Below are positions 42,859-52,045 of a stretch of DNA of 64,000 bases, piece by piece (within the stretch, counting starts at the first letter, position 1; each line of letters begins with the position of its first letter). The notes under the pieces were generated by a model. It worked only from the letters and a program-made list of their open reading frames with translations. It made no database searches and was not told where the DNA came from. The translations under genes and the position numbers were made by a program. The stretch is from Betaproteobacteria bacterium (GTDB lineage Bacteria > Pseudomonadota > Gammaproteobacteria > Burkholderiales > Casimicrobiaceae): positions 151,487-215,486 of the forward strand of contig JADKKQ010000009.1 in the NCBI GenBank assembly GCA_016720425.1, given 5' to 3'.

Positions 42859-45448
42859 CTGGCGCGACGCGCTGCGCCGGTGGTGGCCCTCGGGCTTCGC
42901 CGAAGGCGCGGGACCGCTGGCCGACTGGCTGGTCCGGGACCGCGCCGACGGCAACGCCGCCGATCCCCGCCAGTTCAGTGCCTGGCTCCCCTACCGTGCC
43001 TACGATGCCGACGGCGCCCTGTTCCAGAACCGCGACGGCGTCGGCTTCTGTCTCGACGTGCTGCCGCAGGCCGGCGCCGACGAGCGCATGGCCGAGATCC
43101 TGCAATCCCTGGTCGCCAATTGCCCGCCGGGGGCGGGCCTGCAGTTGCACCTCTTCGCCTCCCCCGCGGTGCGCGGGATGCTGACCCGGTACGCCAACCT
43201 GCGGGTCAAGGACACCGATCACCTGCCGCGGATGCAGGCCGCCGGCCGCCCGGTGCGGCAGAAGAACGTGTTTCGCGCCCTGGCGCGCAAGCGCGTCGGC
43301 TTCCTGCTCGCCGGCGCGAGTCGGTCGCTGACCCAGGGGTTTCACTACACGGTGCGCGACTTCCGCCTGGTGCTGTCGGTGCACCTGCCCGGTCGTCTGC
43401 GCGATTTTGCCCGGCGCGAGGAACTGCTGTCGCTGCGCGAGGCGATGGTCACCACGCTCAACGCCGCCGGGTTCCCCAGCCGGCCGTTCGACGCCGCCGA
43501 CCTGATCGCCTGGTGCGCCATCTTCTGCAACCCGCAGCGCATCCTCGTCGAGGCGCCGCCACCCACCTATGACGAAGGCCGGGAACTGTTCGAACAGATC
43601 GTCGATTTCGACACCGCCCAGGAAGCCCTCGCCGACGGCCGCGGGTTGCGCTTCAGCGCCGCCGACCCGAGCGCCGCCGCGGCGATCGAGGTGCGCTTCT
43701 ATGCCGTCAAGACCTTTCCCGAGCGCTTCGCGCTGTGGCAGATGGGCGGCCTCACCGGCGACCTGCTGCAAGGCGCGCTGCAGTACCCCTGCCCCTTCCT
43801 GCTCACCCTCGGGGTGGAGACGCTCGATCCGGAGACCACCCGCGCCGCGGTCTACGCCAACCAGACCCGCGCCACGCAAAACGCCGAAAGCCAGATGGCG
43901 AAGCTGCTGCCCGACATCCCGAAGAAGAAGCGCGACTGGGACGCGGCGGCCGATGCGCTCGATGCCGGCACCAAGCTGGTCAGTCTCTACCATGAACTCG
44001 CCCTGTTCACGCCCCCGGACCGCGCGACCCAGGCCGAAGAGAGCGCCAAGGCGATCTGGCGCTCGCGCGGCTTCGAATTGAACAACGACGTCTACCTGCA
44101 CCGGCAGTCGCTGCAGGCGAGCCTGCCGATGCAGCTCTCGGAGAACTTTCACCGCGACTTGAAGCGCCTGCGCCGGGTCACCACCAAGACCGCCGCCAAT
44201 GCGGTGCACCTGGCCCCGCTGCTGGCCGAGTGGAAGGGGACGCCGACGCCGGTGCTGCTGTTCGCCGGCCGCCGCGGCCAGCTGCTGACGCTCGATCTGT
44301 TCGACAACGATCAGGGCAACTACAACGCCGCGGTGATCGGCACCTCGGGCTCGGGCAAGTCGGTGCTGTTGAACGAAATCGCCTGGTCGTACCGCGCCAT
44401 CGGCGCCAAGGTGTGGATGCTGGACCTGGGCCGCAGCTTCGAGAAGCTGTGCCGGGTCTGCGATGGGCAGCTGATCGAGTTCCGCGCCAGCGCCGCCATC
44501 AACGTCAATCCGTTCTCGGCGGTCACCGACATCCACGAGGACATGGCGATGCTGCAACCGGTGGTGGCCAAGATGGCCTCGCCGTTGCACCCCCTCGCCG
44601 CCTTCGAATACAAGGCCCTCGCCAGCGCCATCCTCATCGCCTGGGGCGCGCACGGCCCCGCCATGACGATCACCGCCATCCGCGACGTGCTCGCGACCGG
44701 CCGGCTGCGCGACGCCGGCACCACGGTCGATCGGCGCCTGCAGGACCTGGCGGTGATGCTGGAACCGTTCTGCCTGGGCGGCGCCTACAGCCGCTTCTTC
44801 GACGGCCCGGCGACGGTCGACTTCAGCAACGATTTCGTGGTCATCGAGGAAGAGGAACTGAAGCAGAAACCCGATCTGCACCTGGTGGTCAACCTGATCC
44901 TGCTCTACCGCATCACCCGGGCGATGTACGAAACGCGCGATCGCAAGAAGCTGCTCATCATCGATGAATTGAAGCAACAACTGGGCACCACCGGCGAGGA
45001 CGATCCGGTGCTGGCGCAGGTGGTCGAAGAGGCCGCCCGCCGGGCGCGCAAATACGGCGGCGCGTTGATCACCGCCACCCAGGGCGCCGACGACTATTAC
45101 GCCACCGCCGCGACCACCGCCGCCTTCAACTTCTCCGACTGGGTGTTCCTGCTGCGGCAGAAGCAGGAGTCGATCGAACTCCTCGATCGCAGCGGCCGCA
45201 TCAGCATGGACGACTACAAGAAGCGCCTGCTGCAATCGCTGCGCACCGAGCGGGGAGTGTTTTCTGAAACGTATGTGCATTCGCCGATGGGCGAAGGCGT
45301 GGCCCGGCTGCTCCTCGACCCGCACACCCTGCTGCTGTTCAGCAACCGCCTCGAGGACAACGCGCCGCTCGACGCCAAGCGGGCGCAAGGACTGCCCATC
45401 GATCAGGCCATCAGCGAACTGCTGCAGGAACGGGGCATCAACGCATGA
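42848..45448 (+). CDS. traC: TraC, VirB4-like conjugation ATPase
   Basis: 866-aa ATPase energising pilus assembly at the inner membrane. An N-terminal domain (about 1-430, including FSAWLPYRAYDADGALFQNR) leads to the ATPase domain: Walker A GTSGSGKSV at about residue 497, Walker B KKLLIIDELKQQLG at about 697, and the VirB4-type IEEEELKQKPDLHLV with a later ITATQGADDYY motif. A complete, uninterrupted frame of normal length. It overlaps traV and trbI. Confidence 0.95.
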   Translation: MRTDWRDALRRWWPSGFAEGAGPLADWLVRDRADGNAADPRQFSAWLPYRAYDADGALFQNRDGVGFCLDVLPQAGADERMAEILQSLVANCPPGAGLQLHLFASPAVRGMLTRYANLRVKDTDHLPRMQAAGRPVRQKNVFRALARKRVGFLLAGASRSLTQGFHYTVRDFRLVLSVHLPGRLRDFARREELLSLREAMVTTLNAAGFPSRPFDAADLIAWCAIFCNPQRILVEAPPPTYDEGRELFEQIVDFDTAQEALADGRGLRFSAADPSAAAAIEVRFYAVKTFPERFALWQMGGLTGDLLQGALQYPCPFLLTLGVETLDPETTRAAVYANQTRATQNAESQMAKLLPDIPKKKRDWDAAADALDAGTKLVSLYHELALFTPPDRATQAEESAKAIWRSRGFELNNDVYLHRQSLQASLPMQLSENFHRDLKRLRRVTTKTAANAVHLAPLLAEWKGTPTPVLLFAGRRGQLLTLDLFDNDQGNYNAAVIGTSGSGKSVLLNEIAWSYRAIGAKVWMLDLGRSFEKLCRVCDGQLIEFRASAAINVNPFSAVTDIHEDMAMLQPVVAKMASPLHPLAAFEYKALASAILIAWGAHGPAMTITAIRDVLATGRLRDAGTTVDRRLQDLAVMLEPFCLGGAYSRFFDGPATVDFSNDFVVIEEEELKQKPDLHLVVNLILLYRITRAMYETRDRKKLLIIDELKQQLGTTGEDDPVLAQVVEEAARRARKYGGALITATQGADDYYATAATTAAFNFSDWVFLLRQKQESIELLDRSGRISMDDYKKRLLQSLRTERGVFSETYVHSPMGEGVARLLLDPHTLLLFSNRLEDNAPLDAKRAQGLPIDQAISELLQERGINA

Positions 45449-45816
45449 AGCCGCTGGCGCTCAGTGTCGCCCTCAATGCGCTGCTGCTCCTGCTGGCGCT
45501 CATCGCCTACGACCACTACGCGCGGATGCGCGAACTGCGCGTGGCGGTCGTCGACGTCGCCGCGGTCTACCGCGGGAAGGAAGCGCAATTCACCGCGCTC
45601 TTGACCCAGCCCGGCAGCGCGGCCAACGCCCCGCAACTGGCCGCCGACTTTGCCCGCCGCTTGCCCCAGGCCCTCGATGAGATCGCCACCGAGTGCCAAT
45701 GCCTGCTGCTCACCCGCGCGGTGCTGGCCGGCCAGCCCGCGGCCGCCGCCGGCAACGGCGCCGTGCCGGTGGCCGACTGGACCGCCACCCTGCAGCAGAA
45801 GCTGGGGCTGCCGTGA
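45445..45816 (+). CDS. trbI: TrbI-like F-type transfer protein
   Basis: 123-aa protein with one N-terminal membrane segment (LSVALNALLLLLALIAYDHY) and a periplasmic helical region including RVAVVDVAAVYRGKEAQFTA and the family end LPQALDEIATECQCLLLTRA. It matches TrbI of F-type systems, which influences pilus retraction. The first four bases overlap traC, the last four the next gene. Confidence 0.8.
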   Translation: MKPLALSVALNALLLLLALIAYDHYARMRELRVAVVDVAAVYRGKEAQFTALLTQPGSAANAPQLAADFARRLPQALDEIATECQCLLLTRAVLAGQPAAAAGNGAVPVADWTATLQQKLGLP

Positions 45817-46364
45817 GGGCGACCCTCGCCGCCGCCGTACCGCGTTGGCGCCACCGGGTGCAGCGTGGGTTTGCGCCGCTGGCCGCGGAACTGCGGCAGC
45901 GCTGGGGGCTGCACCTGATCATCGCCGTCGTGGTCGCGGCCAGCTATCAGCACCTGCTGTTCAATCTCACGCCGAGCCTGCCCTACGTGCTGGCGGTGCT
46001 CGAGCGCGGCGCCACGGTCAAGCGTGGCGATCTCATCGTGTTTCGCTTCCAGGGCGGCGAGATCGGCCCGTACCTGAAGGGCCAGTGGTTCTTCAAGCGC
46101 GTCGTGGGCCTGCCCGGCGATACGGTCCGGGTCGAGGGCCAGAACGTATTCGTCAATGCGACCCCCGTCGGCTTCGCCAAGCCGCGCACCCGCACCGGCG
46201 AGCCGCTCGACCCGATCGCCCCGGGCCCCATTCCCGCCGGCCGCTACTACGTCCAGGGCACCCATCCCGACAGCTTCGATTCGCGCTACCGCGTCAACGG
46301 CCTGATCCGCGCCGAGCAGATCGTCGGCGTCGCGCACGCGGTCGGGCGGCCGGGCGGGTACTGA
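45813..46364 (+). CDS. trhF: S26-family signal peptidase of the transfer system
   Basis: 183-aa peptidase from GTG 45813 (GTGA overlap with trbI). The membrane segment (LHLIIAVVVAASYQHLLFNL) is followed by the catalytic Ser in LTPSLPYVLAVLERGATVKR and the Lys in FFKRVVGLPGDTVRVEGQ. The Gly-Asp-Thr and SRYRVNGLIRAEQIVGVAHA segments are S26 features. TrhF in SXT/R391-like and IncH systems matures the pilin or other exported tra proteins. The TraA leader here would be a natural substrate. Confidence 0.88.
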   Translation: MRATLAAAVPRWRHRVQRGFAPLAAELRQRWGLHLIIAVVVAASYQHLLFNLTPSLPYVLAVLERGATVKRGDLIVFRFQGGEIGPYLKGQWFFKRVVGLPGDTVRVEGQNVFVNATPVGFAKPRTRTGEPLDPIAPGPIPAGRYYVQGTHPDSFDSRYRVNGLIRAEQIVGVAHAVGRPGGY

Positions 46365-46365
46365 C

Positions 46366-47013
46366 ATGCGGCGCACACTCCTGCTCTGCGCCACCTTGCT
46401 CGCGAGCCCCGGCCTGTTGCTGCCGTGGAGTCCCGCGGCCGCGGCACTCGACCTCGGCGTGATCGGGCCCACCACCCCGATCGCCGAGCCCGACTTGCTG
46501 CTCGAACTGCAGGCGAAGCTGCGCGAGAAAGCGCGCAGCGGCGAACTGCAACAATGGGCGGACGCTGCCCGCCAACGCACGGTGGCGTCGATCCGGACGC
46601 CACCCGCCGTGCCCGGACTCACGCGCAGCGCGCACGCGCGCAGCTTCTATTTCGATCCCACCGTGCACGTCGCGCAACCGCTGGTCGACGCGCAGGGCCA
46701 GGTGCTGGTCGCCGCCGGCACGCGCGTGAATCCGCTCACCATCGTATCGCTGTCGCAGCGGCTGCTCTTCTTCGACGCGCGCGATGCGGCGCAGGTGCGC
46801 CAGGCACGCGCGCTGATCGAGCACTACGGCGGCAAGGTCAAACCGATCCTCGTCGCCGGCTCGTACCTGGACCTGATGCGCCAGTGGCGCTTCAGCGTCT
46901 ACTACGACCAACAGGGAACCCTGGTGCAGAAGCTCGGCATCACTCAGGTACCGGCCCTGGTCTCGCAAGAAGGCCCGCGCCTGCGCATCGATGAGCTGGC
47001 CAGCGTCCGATGA
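46366..47013 (+). CDS. traW: TraW, F-type periplasmic assembly protein
   Basis: 215-aa exported protein with a signal peptide (LLLCATLLASPGLLLPWSPA) and the TraW core DLGVIGPTTPIAEPDLLLEL, SFYFDPTVHVAQPLVDAQGQ and ITQVPALVSQEGPRLRIDEL. It works with TraU and TrbC in pilus assembly. One base separates it from the S26 peptidase stop, and it overlaps traU by four bases. Confidence 0.92.
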   Translation: MRRTLLLCATLLASPGLLLPWSPAAAALDLGVIGPTTPIAEPDLLLELQAKLREKARSGELQQWADAARQRTVASIRTPPAVPGLTRSAHARSFYFDPTVHVAQPLVDAQGQVLVAAGTRVNPLTIVSLSQRLLFFDARDAAQVRQARALIEHYGGKVKPILVAGSYLDLMRQWRFSVYYDQQGTLVQKLGITQVPALVSQEGPRLRIDELASVR

Positions 47014-48041
47014 GTACGCCGCGCAAGCCAAGACACAGCCTGCTGGGCGCCTGGGTGATCGGCGCCCTCCTGGCCCTGGCCATCGCGATGCCCGCGCCGG
47101 CGGCGACCTGTACCGGCAGGTTCGCCGATCCGCTGACCGACATCTGCTGGTCGTGCGTGTTTCCGTTGAGCATCGGGGCCGCGACGGTGGCAAGCCTGGG
47201 CCAGGAAGACATCGCCAATCCGGGGAGCCCGGTGTGCGCCTGCCCCGGCGTGCCACCGCGGGTGGGACTGTCGTTGGGGTTCTGGGAACCGGCACGGCAG
47301 ATCGACGTGACCCGGCAACCGTTCTGCCTGGTGGGCCTGGGCGGCATCGACTTGAATCCCGGCATTGCCGCGCCGCAGGCGGCGCAGACCACGCGCTTGT
47401 TCGGGCACGCCTCCTCCAGCTTCTACCAGGCGCACTTCTACCTCAATCCGGTGCTGTATTGGCTGGAGGTGCTGCTGGATTTTCCGTGTCTGGAGAAAGG
47501 GGCGTTCGACATCGCCTACCTCACCGAAGTCGATCCGCTGTGGAACGACGACGAGTTGACCCTGATCCTCAATCCGGAGGCGGTGCTGTTCGCCAATCCG
47601 CTCGCCCAGGCAGCCTGCGCCGCCGACTGTGTCGCCGCGACGCTCGGCTTTGGTCTGCCGCAACTCTTCTGGTGCGCCGGTTGCCAGGGCAGCGTCTATC
47701 CCCTCAACGGTCACGTCGCCGTGCACCTGGGCGGCGTGCAGGCGTCGATGCTGATCGCGCAACGGCTCACGGCCAAGATGCACCGGCAACTGATCGCCTG
47801 GGGCTATCACGGCAGCGCGGCACTGTGCAGTCCCTACCTGCTGCCGGTGCTGGACAAGACCGCCTACAAGACCCAGATGACCTACCCGATCCCCGACACC
47901 GCGAAGCTCGACGGCCGCTGCTGCCAGCCGTTGGGACGCAGCACCACGCTGTGGGGCGCCGGCAAGGAGTATCCGGTCCAGGGCGAAGACTTCTCCTATC
48001 TGCTGTTTCGCAAACGGAACTGCTGTGCCGGCGCCTTCTAG
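47010..48041 (+). CDS. traU: TraU, F-type DNA-transfer protein
   Basis: 343-aa periplasmic protein with a signal peptide (VIGALLALAIAMPAPAA) and the Cys-rich TraU pattern: CTGRFADPLTDICWSCVFPL, VCACPGVPPRVGLSLGFWEP, LFWCAGCQGSVYPLNGHV and the terminal FSYLLFRKRNCCAGAF. The many Cys pairs need the DsbC-like protein of the same operon. TraU is required for DNA transfer more than for pilus growth. It overlaps trbC by 17 bp. Confidence 0.94.
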   Translation: MSTPRKPRHSLLGAWVIGALLALAIAMPAPAATCTGRFADPLTDICWSCVFPLSIGAATVASLGQEDIANPGSPVCACPGVPPRVGLSLGFWEPARQIDVTRQPFCLVGLGGIDLNPGIAAPQAAQTTRLFGHASSSFYQAHFYLNPVLYWLEVLLDFPCLEKGAFDIAYLTEVDPLWNDDELTLILNPEAVLFANPLAQAACAADCVAATLGFGLPQLFWCAGCQGSVYPLNGHVAVHLGGVQASMLIAQRLTAKMHRQLIAWGYHGSAALCSPYLLPVLDKTAYKTQMTYPIPDTAKLDGRCCQPLGRSTTLWGAGKEYPVQGEDFSYLLFRKRNCCAGAF

Positions 48042-48778
48042 ACCTCGGGCCCTGAGTGGATTGATCGCGCTGCTGGCGTGCGCGGTGCTGGCGTGCGCGG
48101 TACTGCGGGTGCACGCGCAGACGCCGGCCGGCAACGCGGGTGTTCCGGCGACGGTCTCGGTGCGACCACCCACGGACGGCCGAGATCGAACGCGCGGCGC
48201 GCGAGCACCGCATGCCGACCGACGCGGAACTCGAGCGCATCGCGATTCCCTCGACACCGCAGCTCGACGGCACGGGACCGACCGCGCCCCTCGACCTCGA
48301 GCAGCTCGCCCGCCAGTTGCAAGACGCGCAAGCCAAGTTGGCGCGGGCCGCGAACGACACCGCACCGCGCCTGCAGATCTTCGTAACGTTGGCGATGCCT
48401 GAGCCATCGCTGCGCGCCCTGATCGCCCAGGCGGCGCGTGCGAATGCGGTGTTGGTGCTGCGCGGCGCGAAGAACGGATCCTTGCGCCAAACCCTGGAGG
48501 CGGCACGCACCCTCATCGGCACGCAACCGGTGGCGTGGCAGATCGATCCCCCGGCCTTCGCTCGCTACCAGATCAGCGCCGCGCCGACCTTCGTCCTGAC
48601 CCGGGCGGGCGCGCAACCCGCTGCCTGCGCCGCGGGGGTCTGCCTGGCTGACCACGATTTCGCCAAAGTCACCGGCGACGTGAGTCTCGATTACGCGCTG
48701 GAAGCGATTGCCCGCGGCGCGCCGCACTTCGCCGCCGACGCGGAAGCGTTGCTGACCCCGTTGCGCCGCCGGCCATGA
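48025..48778 (+). CDS. trbC: TrbC, pilin assembly protein, one-base frameshift near the start
   Basis: GTG 48025 opens a signal-peptide-like start (SGLIALLACAVLACAVLRVH, then AQTPAG). After PPTD the frame shifts by one surplus G at 48178-48179. From there frame two continues AEIERAAREHRMPTDAELER to a stop at 48778. It contains the thioredoxin-like TrbC domain (LQIFVTLAMPEPSLRALIAQ and AAPTFVLTRAGAQPAACAAG). In F-type systems TrbC works with TraW in pilus assembly. With the insertion removed the protein would be about 250 residues, normal for the family. It overlaps traN by four bases. Confidence 0.85.
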
Positions 48779-50811
48779 AGCCGTGGCTCGGCATTCTCGG
48801 CCTGGTCTGCGCCGCCCACGCCTGGGGCCAGGCGCACGACGAAGGTGTTGCGGCCGGGCGCGCCGCCAATCCGACGCTGCGCGCTTTCATCAACGCGCCG
48901 AGCGCGCAAAGTGTCGTGCCCGGATACAACAGCGCGCCCCCGGAGACCGGCTATTACGGGCTGCCCAATCTCGCCGCACCGTCCGCCGCCCTGCTCGCGC
49001 AATGCCGCGCGGCCGGTCCTGCGGACGTGCGCTGTCAGGCCATCACCACCGCCCACGATTCGGCCGCCAACCCGCGCCCGGCGATCGCATCCACCGATCC
49101 TGCGGTCGTCGCCGCGACGGCCATCGCCAATGATCCGACCGCGATCCTGGGCGCCATCACCGGCACCTATGCCGCGTGCGGGACCCAGCAACGCCTGGTC
49201 TCAGCGGCCACGTTCGATCAGCAGAGTTGCTATGACTACTACCGCCGGGCGCAAGACCAGGGGTGTCGGAAGACCCTCACCGTGCGCGTCGATTGGAGCT
49301 GCCCGACGGGGCAGACCGGACCGAATGCGACGTTCAATCCGGTCACCGGCGACGACGACCTCACCTGCACCGAGACCACCACGCGCATCGACCCCACCTG
49401 TCCCGCCGGCTTTGACCTCTTCGTCGCCGCCACCGGCGATCGTCTCTGCCGCGAGCAGGCCAATCCGACGAACACGATTCCAGCCACTCCGGTCACCGTC
49501 ACCCTGACCCGCGAACTGCCGGCGATCGCCACCGAGACCGATCTCTGGGACAACGCCTGCAGCCCTCTGGAAGCGCGCGTGCCGCCGGGCTTGCTGCCGC
49601 CGGACGGCGCGGCACTGGCCCCCGGGGCCCAGGCGCTCGGTCCCGGCGTGCTGGACAAGTGTCAACGGACCACCAGCACCTGCTCGGACGCGCTGCCTGC
49701 CACCCGGCGCATCAACAGCAAGGACGTCACGCGCGCCTGTTGGCAGTGGACCAACAGCTTCGACTGCGTGGACCTGGACCCGACGTCCGATTGCCGCCAG
49801 CCGCGCTTCGGCCAGTGCGCGGGCCTCGGGCCGCCGCGCTGCATCGACCAGGACGCGTTCTTCGCGCCCCCGGTGTGCACCGCGTGGCGCACCGACTTCC
49901 GTTGCCAGACCCGCGCTGCCATCTATGACACCGTCGCCGACTGCGGTACCCAGCAGTTCTGTGCGGACGGCACCTGTTGGGACACCGGACACCCGCCCGA
50001 TGCCGATTTCGCGCGCACCGTCACCCTGCTCGAGGCGCAGCGCGAAGCCGGCAAGTACCTCGACGTGAACGCCCTGCGCGTGTTCAAGGGTTACGACAAC
50101 CGCTGTGACAAGAAGCTCTTCGGCCTGGTCAACTGCTGCAACCGCGGCGGGTCCAACGCGTCGGGGCTGTTCAGCAATCTGTCGTTGATCCTTGCGGCCG
50201 GCGGTCAGGCGGGGCGGGCGGCGTTCTCCAGCTACACCTACGACGCGCTGTTCACCTCCGACGCGCCGGGGCTGGTGGTGAGCGGGTTCGAGGCGCTGTT
50301 CGGCACCGGCCTCGATTCCGGGCTCGCCGGGATCCTGGCCGGCGACCTCGCCGTCGCCGATTTCGTGCTCTCGCTCGCCCCCGGACCGTGGACGCTGGCG
50401 ATGCTGGCCATCCAGTACTCGGGGCTGTTGTCCTGCCCGCAACCGCAACAGGTGACCGCCATGAAACGCGACGCCAACCTGTGCCAGGACCTCGGCGAGT
50501 ACTGCTCGCGGCGCCTGCCCATCATCCGCACCTGCATGGAACAGACGCACACCTTCTGCTGCTTCAATTCGCGCCTGGCCCGGCTCATCAACGCCCAAGG
50601 ACGCGCCCAACTGGGCCGCGGCTGGGGCACCGCCGAACAGCCGGACTGCAGCGGCTTCTCCGTCGCCGAGTTGCAGGCGCTCGACTTCGCCCGCATGGAC
50701 CTCTCCGAGTTCTACGCCGAGATCGCCCCGACCCTGCCCAACACCCAGGATGCGGTCAACGGCATCGCCAACAAGCTGCCGCAGTGCTACTTCGGACAAG
50801 GTCAATGCTAG
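48775..50811 (+). CDS. traN: TraN, mating-pair stabilisation adhesin
   Basis: 678-aa exported, cysteine-rich outer-membrane protein (signal MKPWLGILGLVCAAHAWGQA). Cys clusters appear throughout, for example RINSKDVTRACWQWTNSFDC, CAGLGPPRCIDQDAFFAPPV, YDNRCDKKLFGLVNCCNRGG and CMEQTHTFCCFNSRLARLIN; the last two are TraN signatures. TraN contacts the recipient surface and stabilises mating pairs. The overlap with trbC (ATGA) and with the next small gene fits one transcript. Confidence 0.93.
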   Translation: MKPWLGILGLVCAAHAWGQAHDEGVAAGRAANPTLRAFINAPSAQSVVPGYNSAPPETGYYGLPNLAAPSAALLAQCRAAGPADVRCQAITTAHDSAANPRPAIASTDPAVVAATAIANDPTAILGAITGTYAACGTQQRLVSAATFDQQSCYDYYRRAQDQGCRKTLTVRVDWSCPTGQTGPNATFNPVTGDDDLTCTETTTRIDPTCPAGFDLFVAATGDRLCREQANPTNTIPATPVTVTLTRELPAIATETDLWDNACSPLEARVPPGLLPPDGAALAPGAQALGPGVLDKCQRTTSTCSDALPATRRINSKDVTRACWQWTNSFDCVDLDPTSDCRQPRFGQCAGLGPPRCIDQDAFFAPPVCTAWRTDFRCQTRAAIYDTVADCGTQQFCADGTCWDTGHPPDADFARTVTLLEAQREAGKYLDVNALRVFKGYDNRCDKKLFGLVNCCNRGGSNASGLFSNLSLILAAGGQAGRAAFSSYTYDALFTSDAPGLVVSGFEALFGTGLDSGLAGILAGDLAVADFVLSLAPGPWTLAMLAIQYSGLLSCPQPQQVTAMKRDANLCQDLGEYCSRRLPIIRTCMEQTHTFCCFNSRLARLINAQGRAQLGRGWGTAEQPDCSGFSVAELQALDFARMDLSEFYAEIAPTLPNTQDAVNGIANKLPQCYFGQGQC

Positions 50812-51200
50812 GCCGTCGCCGCGGTCCTGCGTGCGCGCTCGTCGTGGCCGCGATGGCGCTGACCGCCGCCACCGCGTGGGCGGCCGCACCCTCAGAGCGG
50901 GTGCCGGTCACCACGCTCCGGCCCTTGCTCATGGCCGCGCTCGCGCACGGCACCGCGCACGGGACCCTGGTCGGCGACGCCGTGCCGTTCATGACGCAGC
51001 ACTTCGGTTCCGCCGCGCCGATCGAGATCGACGTGCGCACGCTGCACCCGCTGCCGCAGCCGGGCTGCCAACGGCTCGAAGTCACCACCACGCAACGCGC
51101 TGTGCTCGACCCCAAGACCGCGCGCACGCAGGACGCCACGCTGCGCTATCAGATCAGCTACTGCCGCCACGGCGACTTCCCCGCAGCGAGGCGCCCATGA
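50805..51200 (+). CDS. Exported 131-aa protein between traN and traF, unknown
   Basis: It starts at ATG 50805, inside the last codons of traN, and ends overlapping traF (ATGA). A signal peptide (CALVVAAMALTAATAWAAAP) precedes a small beta-rich domain (IEIDVRTLHPLPQPGCQRLE and ATLRYQISYCRHGDFPAARR) with two Cys, likely a disulfide. I do not recognise a family. Strict overlap with both neighbours says it is a genuine operon member and probably a periplasmic accessory of the transfer channel. Confidence 0.75.
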   Translation: MLGRRRGPACALVVAAMALTAATAWAAAPSERVPVTTLRPLLMAALAHGTAHGTLVGDAVPFMTQHFGSAAPIEIDVRTLHPLPQPGCQRLEVTTTQRAVLDPKTARTQDATLRYQISYCRHGDFPAARRP

Positions 51201-52045
51201 GATCGAATGGCCGCGCGCGCTCGGCCCCGTGGTGGCTGGGGGTCGTCATCGTGGGCGCCGCGGGCGCCAGCATGGCCGCCGACATCGGCCCCGACTCGAC
51301 CTACTGGCGGCGGCAGCAAGAAGGCTGGTTCTGGTATCGGGACCCACCGCCGGCGCGCTTGCCCAAGCCGGCTCCACCGCGCGCGAGCGTGCCTGCAGCG
51401 CAGCCCCCCGAGGTCCTCGCCCATGCGGCGCTCAAAGCCCGGCTCGAGCAGGGTCTTGCCGTCGCCACCATGAATCCGTCGCCAGCCAACGTGCGTGCCT
51501 ATCTCGCGCTGCAGACCGCCGCGGTACGCCAGGCGTCGACCTTTGCCGATGCCTGGCAGCAGGTGGTGTGGGCCACGCCGGAGTTCGACTTCACCCTGGA
51601 ACGCCCGGTCAACGCGACGGCGCTCGAAGTCTACGACCGGGAGAAGCAGGCGGCGCAGATCCGCACCGCGGAGCAACTGGCGCGCACCCACGTGTTGTTC
51701 TTCCTGTTCCGCAGCGATTGCCCGTACTGCCAGCAGTTCGCCCCGTTGCTCCAGCGCTTCGAGCAGAAGTTCGGGCTGCCGGTGTTCGCGATCTCGCTCG
51801 ACGGCGGCACGCTGCCGGAGTTTCCGCGGGCGCGCGTCGACAACGGCATCGCCGCCACACTCAACGTGACTCAGGTACCGGCGCTCTTTCTCGCTTCGCC
51901 GCGCACCAACGTCATCACCCCGATCGGCTACGGCGTGCTGTCGGAGACCGAGTTGCTGGAACGGCTGCAGGCGATCGCCACCCCTGCCAGCAACGCCGCG
52001 GCCGCCACGCCCTCACCCCCGGTCGCTCTCGCGGGAGTTCGCTGA
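51197..52045 (+). CDS. traF: TraF, F-type thioredoxin-fold assembly protein
   Basis: 282-aa exported protein. A signal segment (WLGVVIVGAAGASMA) is followed by the conserved TYWRRQQEGWFWYRDPP. The thioredoxin domain begins at about residue 155, with CPYC near 174-177 (FFLFRSDCPYCQQFAPLLQR) and the cis-Pro strand LNVTQVPALFLASPRTN. In F itself TraF lacks the CxxC; here it is present, so the protein may act as a second oxidoreductase beside the DsbC-like one. Its stop shares one base with the traH ATG. Confidence 0.92.
   Translation: MRSNGRARSAPWWLGVVIVGAAGASMAADIGPDSTYWRRQQEGWFWYRDPPPARLPKPAPPRASVPAAQPPEVLAHAALKARLEQGLAVATMNPSPANVRAYLALQTAAVRQASTFADAWQQVVWATPEFDFTLERPVNATALEVYDREKQAAQIRTAEQLARTHVLFFLFRSDCPYCQQFAPLLQRFEQKFGLPVFAISLDGGTLPEFPRARVDNGIAATLNVTQVPALFLASPRTNVITPIGYGVLSETELLERLQAIATPASNAAAATPSPPVALAGVR

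Noticed and set aside
42605..45388. A 927-codon open frame antisense to traV/traC, and a similar 559-codon frame antisense to traB (39937-41616)
   Set aside because: Both are mirror frames of GC-rich coding sequence. They are Arg/Gly/Ala-rich without domain signals, and the sense strand encodes complete, recognisable tra proteins.
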